A stretch of 9,985 nucleotides of DNA from Actinospica sp035712985 (GTDB lineage Bacteria; Actinomycetota; Actinomycetes; Streptomycetales; Catenulisporaceae), in assembly GCA_035712985.1 (NCBI GenBank), contig DASTAE010000237.1, forward strand, positions 1-9,985, in the 5' to 3' direction. The notes beneath the pieces were generated by a model. The model was not told the origin of the DNA. It ran no database searches and saw only the letters and a list, made by a program, of their open reading frames with translations. The position numbers and the translations under genes were made by a program. This document shows positions 1 through 6,175 of this stretch, piece by piece (position 1 is the first letter of the stretch; each line of letters starts with the position of its first letter).

Positions 1-2
1 TT

Positions 3-464
3 CTCGAGACGCTCGCGAAGGGTTTCGACTTCACTTCGCGGCGGCGCTATCCGGCGCACGTCACGGCCGGGATAGTGCTGCTCGACGCAGAGGACCGGGT
101 GCTCCAGATCAAGCACGGCGTGCTGGGCGGCTGGCTCACCCCGGGCGGGCACTGCGAGCCGGAGGACAAGTCGCTGGTCGGCGCGGCGCTGCGGGAGCTG
201 GCCGAGGAGTGCGGGGTCGGTGCGCAGGACGTGGAGCGGATCGGCGGCGAGGACGCCCTGCCGGTGCACATCTCGGTGCACGGCATCCCGGCGAACGACG
301 CCCGCTCCGAGCCGATGCACCACCACTTCGACTTCCGCTACGCCTTCCGGATGCTCCCCGGAGCCGTGATCCGGCTGAACCACGAGGCCTCCGACCTGCG
401 CTGGACCCCCTACGCCGAGCTCGCGGCGGCCGACCTGGGGGACCACCCGCTGCCGAAGGACTAG
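3..464 (+). CDS. Nudix hydrolase, 5'-truncated by the window edge
   Basis: Nudix enzymes hydrolyse nucleoside diphosphates linked to another moiety, using Mg2+ held by the Nudix box. The box is visible as GGHCEPEDKSLVGAALREL followed by AEECGV. It has the one-residue-longer spacing common in homologues reading GGH-EP-D-SL. The REL and EE residues that bind the metal are intact. The frame is open back to base 3 and the upstream codons encode a plausible family N-terminus (YPAHVTAGIVLLD), so the GTG at 75 is internal and the real start lies before the window. The protein ends at TAG 462-464, shortly after the last beta-strand/helix region, so the 3' end is natural. The downstream neighbour is a tRNA gene with its own promoter, so the gene is probably the last of its unit. 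The substrate cannot be read from the sequence. Family assignment is firm. Confidence 0.9.
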   Translation, partial: LETLAKGFDFTSRRRYPAHVTAGIVLLDAEDRVLQIKHGVLGGWLTPGGHCEPEDKSLVGAALRELAEECGVGAQDVERIGGEDALPVHISVHGIPANDARSEPMHHHFDFRYAFRMLPGAVIRLNHEASDLRWTPYAELAAADLGDHPLPKD

Positions 465-481
465 GGATCCGCCGAAAGATT

Positions 482-511
482 TTGGTGCCCGGCGACCGGG
501 CCGGGTATGCT
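482..511 (+). promoter_or_regulatory. Promoter of tRNA-Ser
   Basis: A housekeeping-type promoter is seen as TTGGTG (482-487), an 18-nt spacer, then TATGCT (506-511). Transcription would start about 6-8 nt later, near 518, leaving only a short leader before the mature tRNA 5' end at 524. The spacer contains a perfect palindrome, GCCCGG-CGA-CCGGGC (487-501), which could also act as a weak stop for the Nudix transcript. Confidence 0.65.
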
Positions 512-523
512 GTGCGGGAAGTT

Positions 524-613
524 GGAGGCTTCGCCTAGTCCGGTCTATGGCGCCGCACTGCTAATGCGGTTTGGGTCTCAAGCCCATCGAGGGTTCAAAT
601 CCCTCAGCCTCCG
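524..613 (+). tRNA. tRNA-Ser (anticodon GCU)
   Basis: The cloverleaf can be folded by eye. The acceptor GGAGGCT (524-530) pairs with AGCCTCC (606-612). The D-stem is GCC/GGC (533-535 with 549-551). The anticodon stem CCGCA/TGCGG (553-557 with 565-569) encloses the loop CTGCTAA with anticodon GCT (560-562). A long variable arm TGGG...CCCA (572-586) marks a class II tRNA. The T-arm is GAGGG-TTCAAAT-CCCTC (589-605). The discriminator base is G613, as expected for serine. It decodes AGC/AGU. The 3' CCA is not encoded, since the sequence continues CTCC, so it must be added after transcription. Confidence 0.96.
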
Positions 614-622
614 CTCCTGGAG

Positions 623-650
623 ACGCCCGCCCCGTGCGGGCGTTTTCGTT
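623..650 (+). terminator. Intrinsic terminator of the tRNA-Ser unit
   Basis: A perfect 8-bp stem ACGCCCGC / GCGGGCGT (623-630 with 636-643) has a 5-nt loop (CCCGT) and is followed by the T-rich run TTTCGTTT. It lies 10 nt after the tRNA 3' end and is a classical rho-independent terminator. Confidence 0.88.
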
Positions 651-904
651 TAGGGCCCGGAGAATCCGAACCATTAATCAGGGCTCCTATATACAGATGT
701 GGATCAAGGGCGACACGCCGGGCTGCTCAAAGATCGCGAGTGGGGGTTCCCACGGGCCTTGAACCCGGGTAACCTGCCGCGCGAACCCTACTCCGGGGCT
801 GTGGCGACCTGTCGCGCTGTGGAGAGATTCTCCCGCCCGCGGCCGACATATGGGATAGTCGGACCCACGGCGGAACGCACAAGCGCGACTGGAGGGACGT
901 CCCG
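651..904 (+). promoter_or_regulatory. Non-coding leader upstream of the PAS/pseudokinase gene
   Basis: I see no gene in these 254 bases. Several structured elements are present. An AT-rich stretch TATATACA lies at 688-695, unusual in this background and -10-like. Overlapping inverted repeats GTGGG-GGTT-CCCAC (740-753) and GGGTTC...GAACCC (744-749 with 761-766) cannot form together. Three further short palindromes follow: GCGAC-CT-GTCGC (804-815), GGAGA-GAT-TCTCC (821-833) and CCGAC...GTCGG (843-847 with 858-862), the last enclosing a -10-like GATAGT. A clear Shine-Dalgarno GGAGGG (891-896) ends the region. Which -10-like element is the true promoter is uncertain. Confidence 0.4.
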
Positions 905-3900
905 GTGGGCCCCACAAACCGAACCCCGGTCCGGGGCGCCGCTCGGCTCGCCGCGATACTCGACGCGCTCCCCGACGCGCTCTTGCTGGTCGACGCCTCA
1001 GGGTCCGTGGTCAACGCCAACGCGGCCGCGCTCGTCCTGTTCGAGGGCGAGAGCGCGGAGCGCCTGCTGGGCAAGCCGATCGCGGAACTGCTGCCCGGAA
1101 TCGGCCGCGCCGTGGCCAGGCCCGGCACCGGCCCCGCGGCCCTGCCCGCCGGATCGGCCCCGCTGGACCCGCGCGACCTGGTCAGCGGCCCGGTGCGGCG
1201 CCCGCCGGAGCGGATGGCGGCGCGGCGCACCGACGGCAGCGTCTTCCCGGCCGAGGTCACCACGGCCGAGCTCACCGAGGAGGACGAGTCCGAGCTCGGG
1301 CTGCTCGTCGTGCGCGATCTGACCGGCGTGCTGGACGTCGAGGCGGAGCTGCGCCGGCAGCAGCGGCAGATCGAGCTGATCCTGCGCGCCGCCTCCGAGG
1401 GCATCATCGGGGTCGACCACGAGGGCCGGATCGTGCTGGTGAACCCGGCCGGCGCGAAGATACTGCGCTACCGGGCGGCCGACATGGGCGGCCAGAGCGT
1501 GCACGAGCTGCTCACCCACTCCCGCGCCGACGGCACCCCGCTGCCCGAATCCGAGAGCCCGCTGCTGGACAGCGTGCGCACCGGCGCCAAGCACCGCGCC
1601 GTGGACTGCGTACTCTGGCGCAACGACGGCGGGCCTGTTTACGTGGATTTGACCACCGCTCCCGTCTACGAGGGCGAGAACATCATCGGCGCGGTGATGA
1701 CGTTCGTGGACAACAGCGCCGCGCGCGCCGCCGCCCGGCAGGCCGCCGAGCTCACCCACGTGCTCGACAAGGATCTGCGCGGCTCGCTGGTCGACCTCGC
1801 GGCCCGGCTGCGCGAGATCGCCGACTACGCCGAGTCCGAATACGCGGCGAGCGGCTACGGCTCGGCCACGCTGCCGATGCTCGAGGAGGCCGGCGCCGAC
1901 CTCGACCAGCTGACCACGCTGGCCGCGGACGTCGTGGACTTCCAGCAGTCGGTGCTCGGCACGCTGGAGTACGCGCCGGAGACCGTGCAGCTCGGCGACA
2001 TCGTCGACGCCGCGGTGGACGCCACCGCCCCCGCCGCCGCGGCCTCCGGCGTCGAGATCACCGCGCACTGCGCCGAGGTCGAGGTGGACCTCGACGGCGA
2101 ACTGTTCGTCAAACTTCTGACACACCTGCTGGCCGACATGGTCTCGGTCTCCCCGGTGGGCGGCAAGATCGTGGTGACGGCGGCCCGGCGCGGCGCGCTG
2201 GCCAGGATCGAGATCCGCGGACCGCACACCGGCGGCGGCCCGCTGCACCTGCCGATCGCGCAGGCCATCGCGACCCGGCACGGCGGCACCGTGACCACGC
2301 ACCGGATCGCCGGCAAGGGCAACACGCACGTGATCGAGGTGCCGGTCGACCAGCCGAACCGTCCGGAGCGCCCGGCGAAGCCGGAGCAGCCCAAGCCCGC
2401 CCCGGGCCCGGTCCGCTCGGCGCTGCCGACCCGGGTGCGCGGCGCCTCGGGGAACGCGATCGCCAACACCCGCAGGCGGCCCGGCTCCTTCGGCGCGGCC
2501 GCGGTGAAGAGCCCGGCCACCGCCGTCGCCGAGCCCGCGGCCCCGGCCGCGCGCGCCGCCGAGCCCGCGGAACTCCCGGAGCCGCAGGCCGCCGAGGCGG
2601 CCGAGACCGAGGGGCAGCAGGCGCCGCACGGCTCGCGCCGCCGCCGGGCCGCGCCCGCCGCGGACAACGCCGAGCTGCAGGCCAGGATCCCGGCGCAGTC
2701 CCGGTCCACGCTGGCCCGCTCGGTCGGCTCGGTCGGCTCAGTCGGCTCGATCGCGGATCTGCGGCCCAGCAAGCCGATGCCGACCGGCGACGTCTGGTCG
2801 AAGCCGGATCGCAGCCTCACCTCGGAGCCCGCGCCGGACGGCCTCGCGCCGACCGACACGCAATGGATCGTGCCGGTGCGCGAGGACGACCCGCTGGAGC
2901 AGAGCGCGGACGCGCTCGAGGTCCCGGCGCCGGCCGCGCCCGCGCCGATCCCGGCAGCGCCGCCGACCGCCGCGCCCGAGCCCGAGCCGCCGCACGATCC
3001 GCAGCCCTGGCAGCCCGCCGAGGAGGAACCGCAGCAGGACGCGACGCCCGAGCCGGACGCCACCCAGCGGATGCCCGACCTGATGCAGCCGCCGTCCTAC
3101 GTGGCGCCGAGCACCGGCAACCCGCCGCGCGGCCGGCGCCGAGGCGCGCAGTCCGAGCCGGAGGCCGCCGAGTCCTCGTCCTCCTCGCTGCCGATCGTCA
3201 AGCCGAGCCCGCCGCCCACGGTGTCGGTGCCGGTGCAGACCCCGGCGCCGGAGCCGCCCGCGCCGGCCGTGATCCCGGTCGGCCGGCGCACCTACGCGCT
3301 GCCCGCGGCGGCCCCCGCCGCCGCGGAGCCCGAGGAGCCGGAGGCCGAGCGCGAGCCCGGGGCCGCCGCGCCCCGCCTGCTGCTCTGGCCGGACCCGGAC
3401 CGGGACACCGGCGAACTGCTGCGCGCCCGCGGCTACGAGCCGGTCTCGCTCGGCCAGCCGGAGCGGCTGCAGACGCTGGTCGCGAACGGCGGCGGCGCCC
3501 CGCACCCCTTCGCCGTCTTCGTGGACCCGATCTCCGCGCCGATCACCCGGCGCGGCCTGCGCGAGGTGCGCGCCGCGGCGACCAAGGCGGGGCTCCCGCT
3601 GCTGGTCACGGCCGGGATCGGCCGCTCGCCGGACGCGCGCGAGCTCGGCCCCGACCCCTCGCTGCTGCTCACCGCGCTGTGCCCGACCGAGGTGCGGCTG
3701 CCGCGGGTGCTGCTGGTCGAGGCGCGCCCCGACCTGGCCGACGCGATCACCGACATCCTGGAGGCCCAGGGCATGCAGGTGGCGCGCGCGACCACGGACG
3801 CGGAGAGCCGGGAGTCCGCCGTGGCCTCCCCGCCCGATCTCGTGCTGCTCGACCTGATGCAGATCCGGCGCCGCCGGGTCGGCGTCGTGGACTGGCTGCG

Positions 3901-4054
3901 CGACCGCGGACTGCTCGCCCGCACCCCGCTCGTGGTCTACACCGCGGAGGGCTCGGACGCGGGCGGCCTCGACTCCCTGTACCTGACCGAGCGGGCCACC
4001 GACGCGGAGCCGGCCGGCCGGATCGGCGACCTGCTAGCCAAGATCGCCCCGTAA
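905..4054 (+). CDS. PAS-PAS histidine-pseudokinase with long disordered linker and two receiver-like domains
   Basis: This 1049-residue cytoplasmic signalling protein starts at GTG 905, 8 nt after GGAGGG. No signal peptide or membrane segment is visible. Order: PAS 1 (about 12-140), PAS 2 (about 157-270), a DHp-like helical pair (about 277-350), an HATPase-like fold (about 358-482), a Pro/Ala/Glu-rich low-complexity linker (about 485-820), receiver-like domain 1 (822-930) and receiver-like domain 2 (933-1049). The kinase core is degenerate. The H-box position reads KDLRGSL with K289 where the phospho-His should be. The N-box reads LLADMVSVSP with D411 for the catalytic Asn. The G1 DxGxG motif and ATP lid are missing, while a G2-like GGGPLHLPIAQAI remains. 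The receiver-like domains keep a candidate Asp (D874; D983) and Thr (T902; T1013), but lack the beta-5 Lys. It probably senses through PAS and acts by binding rather than by phosphotransfer. PAS and receiver folds are confident; loss of kinase activity is inferred. Confidence 0.85.
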   Translation: MGPTNRTPVRGAARLAAILDALPDALLLVDASGSVVNANAAALVLFEGESAERLLGKPIAELLPGIGRAVARPGTGPAALPAGSAPLDPRDLVSGPVRRPPERMAARRTDGSVFPAEVTTAELTEEDESELGLLVVRDLTGVLDVEAELRRQQRQIELILRAASEGIIGVDHEGRIVLVNPAGAKILRYRAADMGGQSVHELLTHSRADGTPLPESESPLLDSVRTGAKHRAVDCVLWRNDGGPVYVDLTTAPVYEGENIIGAVMTFVDNSAARAAARQAAELTHVLDKDLRGSLVDLAARLREIADYAESEYAASGYGSATLPMLEEAGADLDQLTTLAADVVDFQQSVLGTLEYAPETVQLGDIVDAAVDATAPAAAASGVEITAHCAEVEVDLDGELFVKLLTHLLADMVSVSPVGGKIVVTAARRGALARIEIRGPHTGGGPLHLPIAQAIATRHGGTVTTHRIAGKGNTHVIEVPVDQPNRPERPAKPEQPKPAPGPVRSALPTRVRGASGNAIANTRRRPGSFGAAAVKSPATAVAEPAAPAARAAEPAELPEPQAAEAAETEGQQAPHGSRRRRAAPAADNAELQARIPAQSRSTLARSVGSVGSVGSIADLRPSKPMPTGDVWSKPDRSLTSEPAPDGLAPTDTQWIVPVREDDPLEQSADALEVPAPAAPAPIPAAPPTAAPEPEPPHDPQPWQPAEEEPQQDATPEPDATQRMPDLMQPPSYVAPSTGNPPRGRRRGAQSEPEAAESSSSSLPIVKPSPPPTVSVPVQTPAPEPPAPAVIPVGRRTYALPAAAPAAAEPEEPEAEREPGAAAPRLLLWPDPDRDTGELLRARGYEPVSLGQPERLQTLVANGGGAPHPFAVFVDPISAPITRRGLREVRAAATKAGLPLLVTAGIGRSPDARELGPDPSLLLTALCPTEVRLPRVLLVEARPDLADAITDILEAQGMQVARATTDAESRESAVASPPDLVLLDLMQIRRRRVGVVDWLRDRGLLARTPLVVYTAEGSDAGGLDSLYLTERATDAEPAGRIGDLLAKIAP
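2723..2749 (+). repeat. Three tandem 9-bp units in the linker (Val-Gly-Ser x3)
   Basis: GTCGGCTCG, GTCGGCTCA and GTCGGCTCG follow each other in frame and encode VGSVGSVGS inside the disordered linker of the pseudokinase. The near-identical DNA units suggest recent slippage expansion. A change in copy number would keep the reading frame. Confidence 0.8.
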
Positions 4055-4283
4055 TACCATCGTCGATCCCGAAGTTACGTCCGCATTGGTCCGGTTGGTC
4101 GGGTCGCGAACGTAGCGATGGGACAACAGCACGAGTGGGGGGACTGTTGGAAACCGGACTTGTTGAGTACCTTCGGACCAGATACCTTGCGCACCCCCTA
4201 CACGCCGGTATCCACCCCGACAAGCGGCTAGTCTGAGGCGGCGTCATGACGTACCCACCCATCCTCCGCGCGACGGCACGCGC
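4055..4283 (+). other. Intergenic spacer, less GC-rich than its flanks, with possible small ORFs
   Basis: No gene of normal length lies here. The spacer is visibly less GC-rich than the flanking genes. I see no strong hairpin terminator after the pseudokinase stop, so read-through into the next gene is possible. Two overlapping small frames span the middle: ATG 4118 to TAG 4229-4231 (37 codons, rich in Pro and Thr, with two Trp and one Cys) and GTG 4135 (or TTG 4147) to TGA 4234-4236 (33 codons from GTG). Neither has an ideal ribosome-binding site and their third-position GC is lower than in the neighbouring genes. I do not call either as a gene. Confidence 0.5.
4160..4188 (+). promoter_or_regulatory. 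Candidate promoter for the 4284 gene
   Basis: TTGTTG (4160-4165) and TACCTT (4183-4188) are separated by 17 nt, fitting the TTGnnn / TAnnnT pattern of housekeeping sigma factors. Transcription would begin near 4195, giving a leader of about 90 nt. A second -10-like TAGTCT sits at 4229-4234 without a matching -35. TACCTT also occurs at 4168-4173, so the match could be chance. Confidence 0.35.
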
Positions 4284-5099
4284 ATGAGTCTGCCGCCGTA
4301 CGACCAGTCGATCCGCGAGCTCGAGCGGCAGTACCAGGTGGTACTCCCCGACTCCGTCGGCCAGCCCGCCCTCGGCTTCCGCGAGGGCGTCTGGTTCCGG
4401 GTCAGCGGCGGCTCTCCGCGCCCCGTGCAGATCCGCTCCGCCATCATCCTGTGCCCGCACGCCGCCGGCTCGATCGTGCAGATCGCCTGCTGGTGGATGC
4501 GGGAGAACGCGCACACCTCGCGCGCCCTCGACCTCGCCACCGAGCTCGCGCTGTGCGTGGGCGAGCTGGCCCGCAAGGCGATCGCGGACGACCCGCTCGG
4601 GATGAGCCTGGACGACTCGCTCTCCTCCAGCCAGCAGAACGCCGTGGCCGGGTACGCCGCGGGCCTCGCGCAGAGCGCTGCCGGGGTCGGCCTCGGCGCC
4701 ACCGGGGGCTACGACTCCCCGGGGTACCAGAGCGGCGGCTATCAGACCTCGAACGACCCCTACGGCTCGCCGTACGGCGCCCCGGCCGCGGGCGCCACCA
4801 CGGTGCTGCCGCAGATCCCGGCCGACGGCTACGGGATGCCCCCGGCGCAGCGCGGGCCCGCGATCCCGCCGCGCGGCCAGGGCATGCCCGGCGGCGGCCC
4901 GGGCGGCAGCGGCGGCTATCCGCAGCAGCGTCCGGCGCAGCCGATGCGCCCGCAGCCGCGCCAGCAGGGCGGCTACCCGCCGCAGCAGGGCCAGCCGGGA
5001 CGCCCGCCGCAGCGTCCGGCGCCGCGCCCCGAGTACGAGGACGACCCCTACGGCCGCCCCCAGGGCCGGCCGCAGGCCCGCCCCGACCAGAGCTGGTAA
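4284..5099 (+). CDS. Unrecognised protein with Pro/Gly/Gln-rich C-terminal tail
   Basis: This 271-residue protein is not one I recognise. Residues 1-105 look like a compact soluble domain: an N-terminal helix (SIRELERQYQVVLPDSVG), then strands with FREGVWFRV and IRSAIILCPH, then a helical part (TSRALDLATELALCVGELARKAI). There is no signal peptide or clear membrane helix. Residues 110-140 are Ala/Ser-rich and probably helical. Residues 141-271 are low-complexity and disordered, with repeated GGY/GGYPxQ, DPYG and RPQ motifs and many Tyr. The start is the ATG at 4284; no ATG, GTG or TTG lies upstream in frame before the stop at 4164-4166, and no Shine-Dalgarno precedes it. It follows the pseudokinase in the same orientation. 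The shared theme of an ordered head and disordered tail suggests, but does not show, that the two act together. A large hairpin begins 3 nt after the stop codon. Confidence 0.75.
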   Translation: MSLPPYDQSIRELERQYQVVLPDSVGQPALGFREGVWFRVSGGSPRPVQIRSAIILCPHAAGSIVQIACWWMRENAHTSRALDLATELALCVGELARKAIADDPLGMSLDDSLSSSQQNAVAGYAAGLAQSAAGVGLGATGGYDSPGYQSGGYQTSNDPYGSPYGAPAAGATTVLPQIPADGYGMPPAQRGPAIPPRGQGMPGGGPGGSGGYPQQRPAQPMRPQPRQQGGYPPQQGQPGRPPQRPAPRPEYEDDPYGRPQGRPQARPDQSW

Positions 5100-5102
5100 C
5101 CG

Positions 5103-5153
5103 GACACGCCATGAGCCCGGCTGACGCTTCGTCAGCCGGGCTCATGGCGTGTC
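5103..5153. terminator. Perfect 24-bp hairpin, likely bidirectional terminator
   Basis: The left arm (5103-5126, beginning GACACGCCATGAGC) and right arm (5130-5153) are perfect reverse complements around a 3-nt loop CTT. It lies 3 nt after the stop of the plus-strand gene and 77 nt from the stop of the convergent minus-strand gene. No U-tract is present on either side, as is common for actinobacterial terminators. Its symmetry and position suggest that it stops transcription from both directions. Confidence 0.85.
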
Positions 5154-5226
5154 GGGGGAATGCCGGCCGGGCTCGCGGGCCGATGGCTCTCGACCCGCTC
5201 CCTGATCCGGCCCCCATTCCCCCGAC
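5151..5226. repeat. 12-bp inverted repeat overlapping the terminator hairpin
   Basis: GTCGGGGGAATG (5151-5162) is perfectly complementary to CATTCCCCCGAC (5215-5226), with 52 nt between. The first three bases are also the last three of the 24-bp hairpin, so the two structures compete slightly. The right arm begins 4 nt from the stop of the minus-strand DUF1906 gene, so it would be the first structure formed in that transcript. Confidence 0.6.
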
Positions 5227-5230
5227 GTTC

Positions 5231-6055
5231 CTAGCGCACCCGGGCGACCGGTCCGTCCAGGTAGTCCCCGTCGATCTCGATCGAGACGCCGCCGTGCTTC
5301 TCCACGTGCCCGCCCTGGAACTGCTTGATCCGCTGGTGCCGGCTCCACATCGGGTCGGGCACCGAGCCGTCGCCGGTCCGCTCCTGCTTGTCCCAGCGCG
5401 CGATCCAGATGGCGTCGGGGGCGGCGAAGGAGGACTGGGTCTGCACGGCCGAGGCGAGCGAGGCCATCCCGGAGTCGGCCGAGCCGTAGACCCCCGAGTA
5501 GTAACCCCGCGCGTGCAACTCCCTGGTCCAGGCGCTCAGATAGGTCATGACCGCGGTCGCGCAGCCCTGGTCCGTCTCCTTGAAGGCCTCGAGGTCGAAG
5601 TAGACCGGGCTGCCGGCCGCCATCCCGTACGCGGCCGCCTGGTTCGCCGCGTCGTCCGCCTCGGCCGCGCCCTGCTGCGCGGCCGAGGCCGGGGACATCT
5701 TCTTCAGCTTCTTGGCGAGCACGCAGGGCGGCTGCAGCCCGACGTAGATCGGGATCAGCGACCAGCCCTCGGCGGAGACCGCGCCGACCCAGCCCGGGGT
5801 CAGGTTCCCGGCCGGGCAGGCCCGGTCGCCGCCGCCGATGTACACCCCGACGGCCCGGTACGTGGTGTACCGGTACCAGGTCTGCATGGCGCCGAGCGAG
5901 GGCGCCGAGCAGGTGTCGAAGCCCGTCACGCTGACCACGCGCGGGCTGGGGGTCGCTGCCTCGGCCGGCGCGGCCACGGCCGTGGCGGCCAGCAGCACGG
6001 CGGCGAGCACGAGGCCCCGGGCAGGGGTCTGACGGATTAGGCGCGGCGTATCCAC
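5231..6055 (-). CDS. Secreted DUF1906 (Rv2525c-like) glycoside-hydrolase-like protein
   Basis: The protein has a TIM-barrel-like domain of the DUF1906 family, related in fold to GH25 lysozymes. Mycobacterial Rv2525c, the named family member, is exported and linked to the cell envelope. From the GTG at 6055 (274 residues), a signal peptide runs to about residue 33, with a hydrophobic core GLVLAAVLLAATAVAA and an AEA cleavage site. There is no twin-arginine pair, so Sec export is likely. The mature part carries family-like motifs: GFDTCSAPS (D47), VYIGGG, YFDLEAF (D154, E156), GYYSGVYG, WIARWD (R220, D222) and a final EIDGDYLDG. The acidic residues match candidate active-site positions, but the true substrate for this family is not established. 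An upstream GTG at 6079 is in frame. I prefer 6055 because the extra eight codons mostly end in T and lie inside a hairpin. It is last in a minus-strand run. Confidence 0.88.
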   Translation of the reverse strand: MDTPRLIRQTPARGLVLAAVLLAATAVAAPAEAATPSPRVVSVTGFDTCSAPSLGAMQTWYRYTTYRAVGVYIGGGDRACPAGNLTPGWVGAVSAEGWSLIPIYVGLQPPCVLAKKLKKMSPASAAQQGAAEADDAANQAAAYGMAAGSPVYFDLEAFKETDQGCATAVMTYLSAWTRELHARGYYSGVYGSADSGMASLASAVQTQSSFAAPDAIWIARWDKQERTGDGSVPDPMWSRHQRIKQFQGGHVEKHGGVSIEIDGDYLDGPVARVR

Positions 6056-6067
6056 ACCGGGACGATA
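6056..6067 (-). promoter_or_regulatory. Candidate -10 element for a leaderless DUF1906 transcript
   Basis: On the minus strand TATCGT (6067-6062) fits TAnnnT and is followed by six bases (CCCGGT) and then the GTG at 6055. That spacing would place the transcription start at the first base of the start codon. No convincing -35 box and no Shine-Dalgarno are visible. Leaderless transcripts are common in actinobacteria. Confidence 0.3.
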
Positions 6068-6074
6068 AGCATCG

Positions 6075-6108
6075 GACACGCCGGAGCCGGACGAAGCCGG
6101 CGCGTGTC
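6075..6108 (-). terminator. Hairpin upstream of the DUF1906 gene
   Basis: GACACGC (6075-6081) pairs with GCGTGTC (6102-6108), and inside it GCCGG (6086-6090) pairs with CCGGC (6097-6101), leaving a one-sided 4-nt bulge (6082-6085). It may be a second stop for the upstream minus-strand gene. It would also hide the alternative GTG start at 6079 in any read-through transcript. Its role is uncertain. Confidence 0.4.
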
Positions 6109-6136
6109 GTTCGCTGATCCACTCAAATGACCATCA

Positions 6137-6159
6137 GTCCGCGCGCGGACCGCGCGGAC
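6137..6159 (-). terminator. Hairpin terminator candidate after the AMP-binding-like gene
   Basis: GTCCGCGC (6137-6144) pairs perfectly with GCGCGGAC (6152-6159) across a 7-nt loop, 16 nt after the stop codon of the minus-strand gene at 6176. There is no U-tail. It suggests that the DUF1906 gene is at least partly transcribed on its own. Confidence 0.55.
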
Positions 6160-6175
6160 GCCGTACGATGCGCCG

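Noticed and set aside
125..215. Nudix box apparently one residue too long compared with the textbook pattern
   Set aside because: The GGH-EP-D-SL-REL spacing is a common variant of functional Nudix homologues, and the REL and EE metal ligands are intact.
524..613. tRNA-Ser as an attachment site for an integrated element
   Set aside because: I found no second copy of the tRNA 3' end in the window and no integrase or other mobility gene nearby.
998..2629. Long minus-strand open frame opposite the pseudokinase gene (and similar long frames at 1855-3063 and 2738-3505)
   Set aside because: Long antisense frames are expected opposite GC-rich genes. Their translations are Arg/Gly/Ala-rich with no recognisable domain, while the plus-strand frame has clear PAS and receiver domains.
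2863..4236. Plus-strand open frame running past the pseudokinase stop codon
   Set aside because: The part inside the pseudokinase gene is an Arg/Ala/Gly-rich frame shadow. Only its last 33 codons lie outside, and these are treated as a small-ORF candidate.
4451..6040. 529-codon plus-strand frame spanning two genes and the terminator
   Set aside because: It crosses the 24-bp hairpin and covers a confident minus-strand secreted protein. Its translation has no domain and is Arg-rich.
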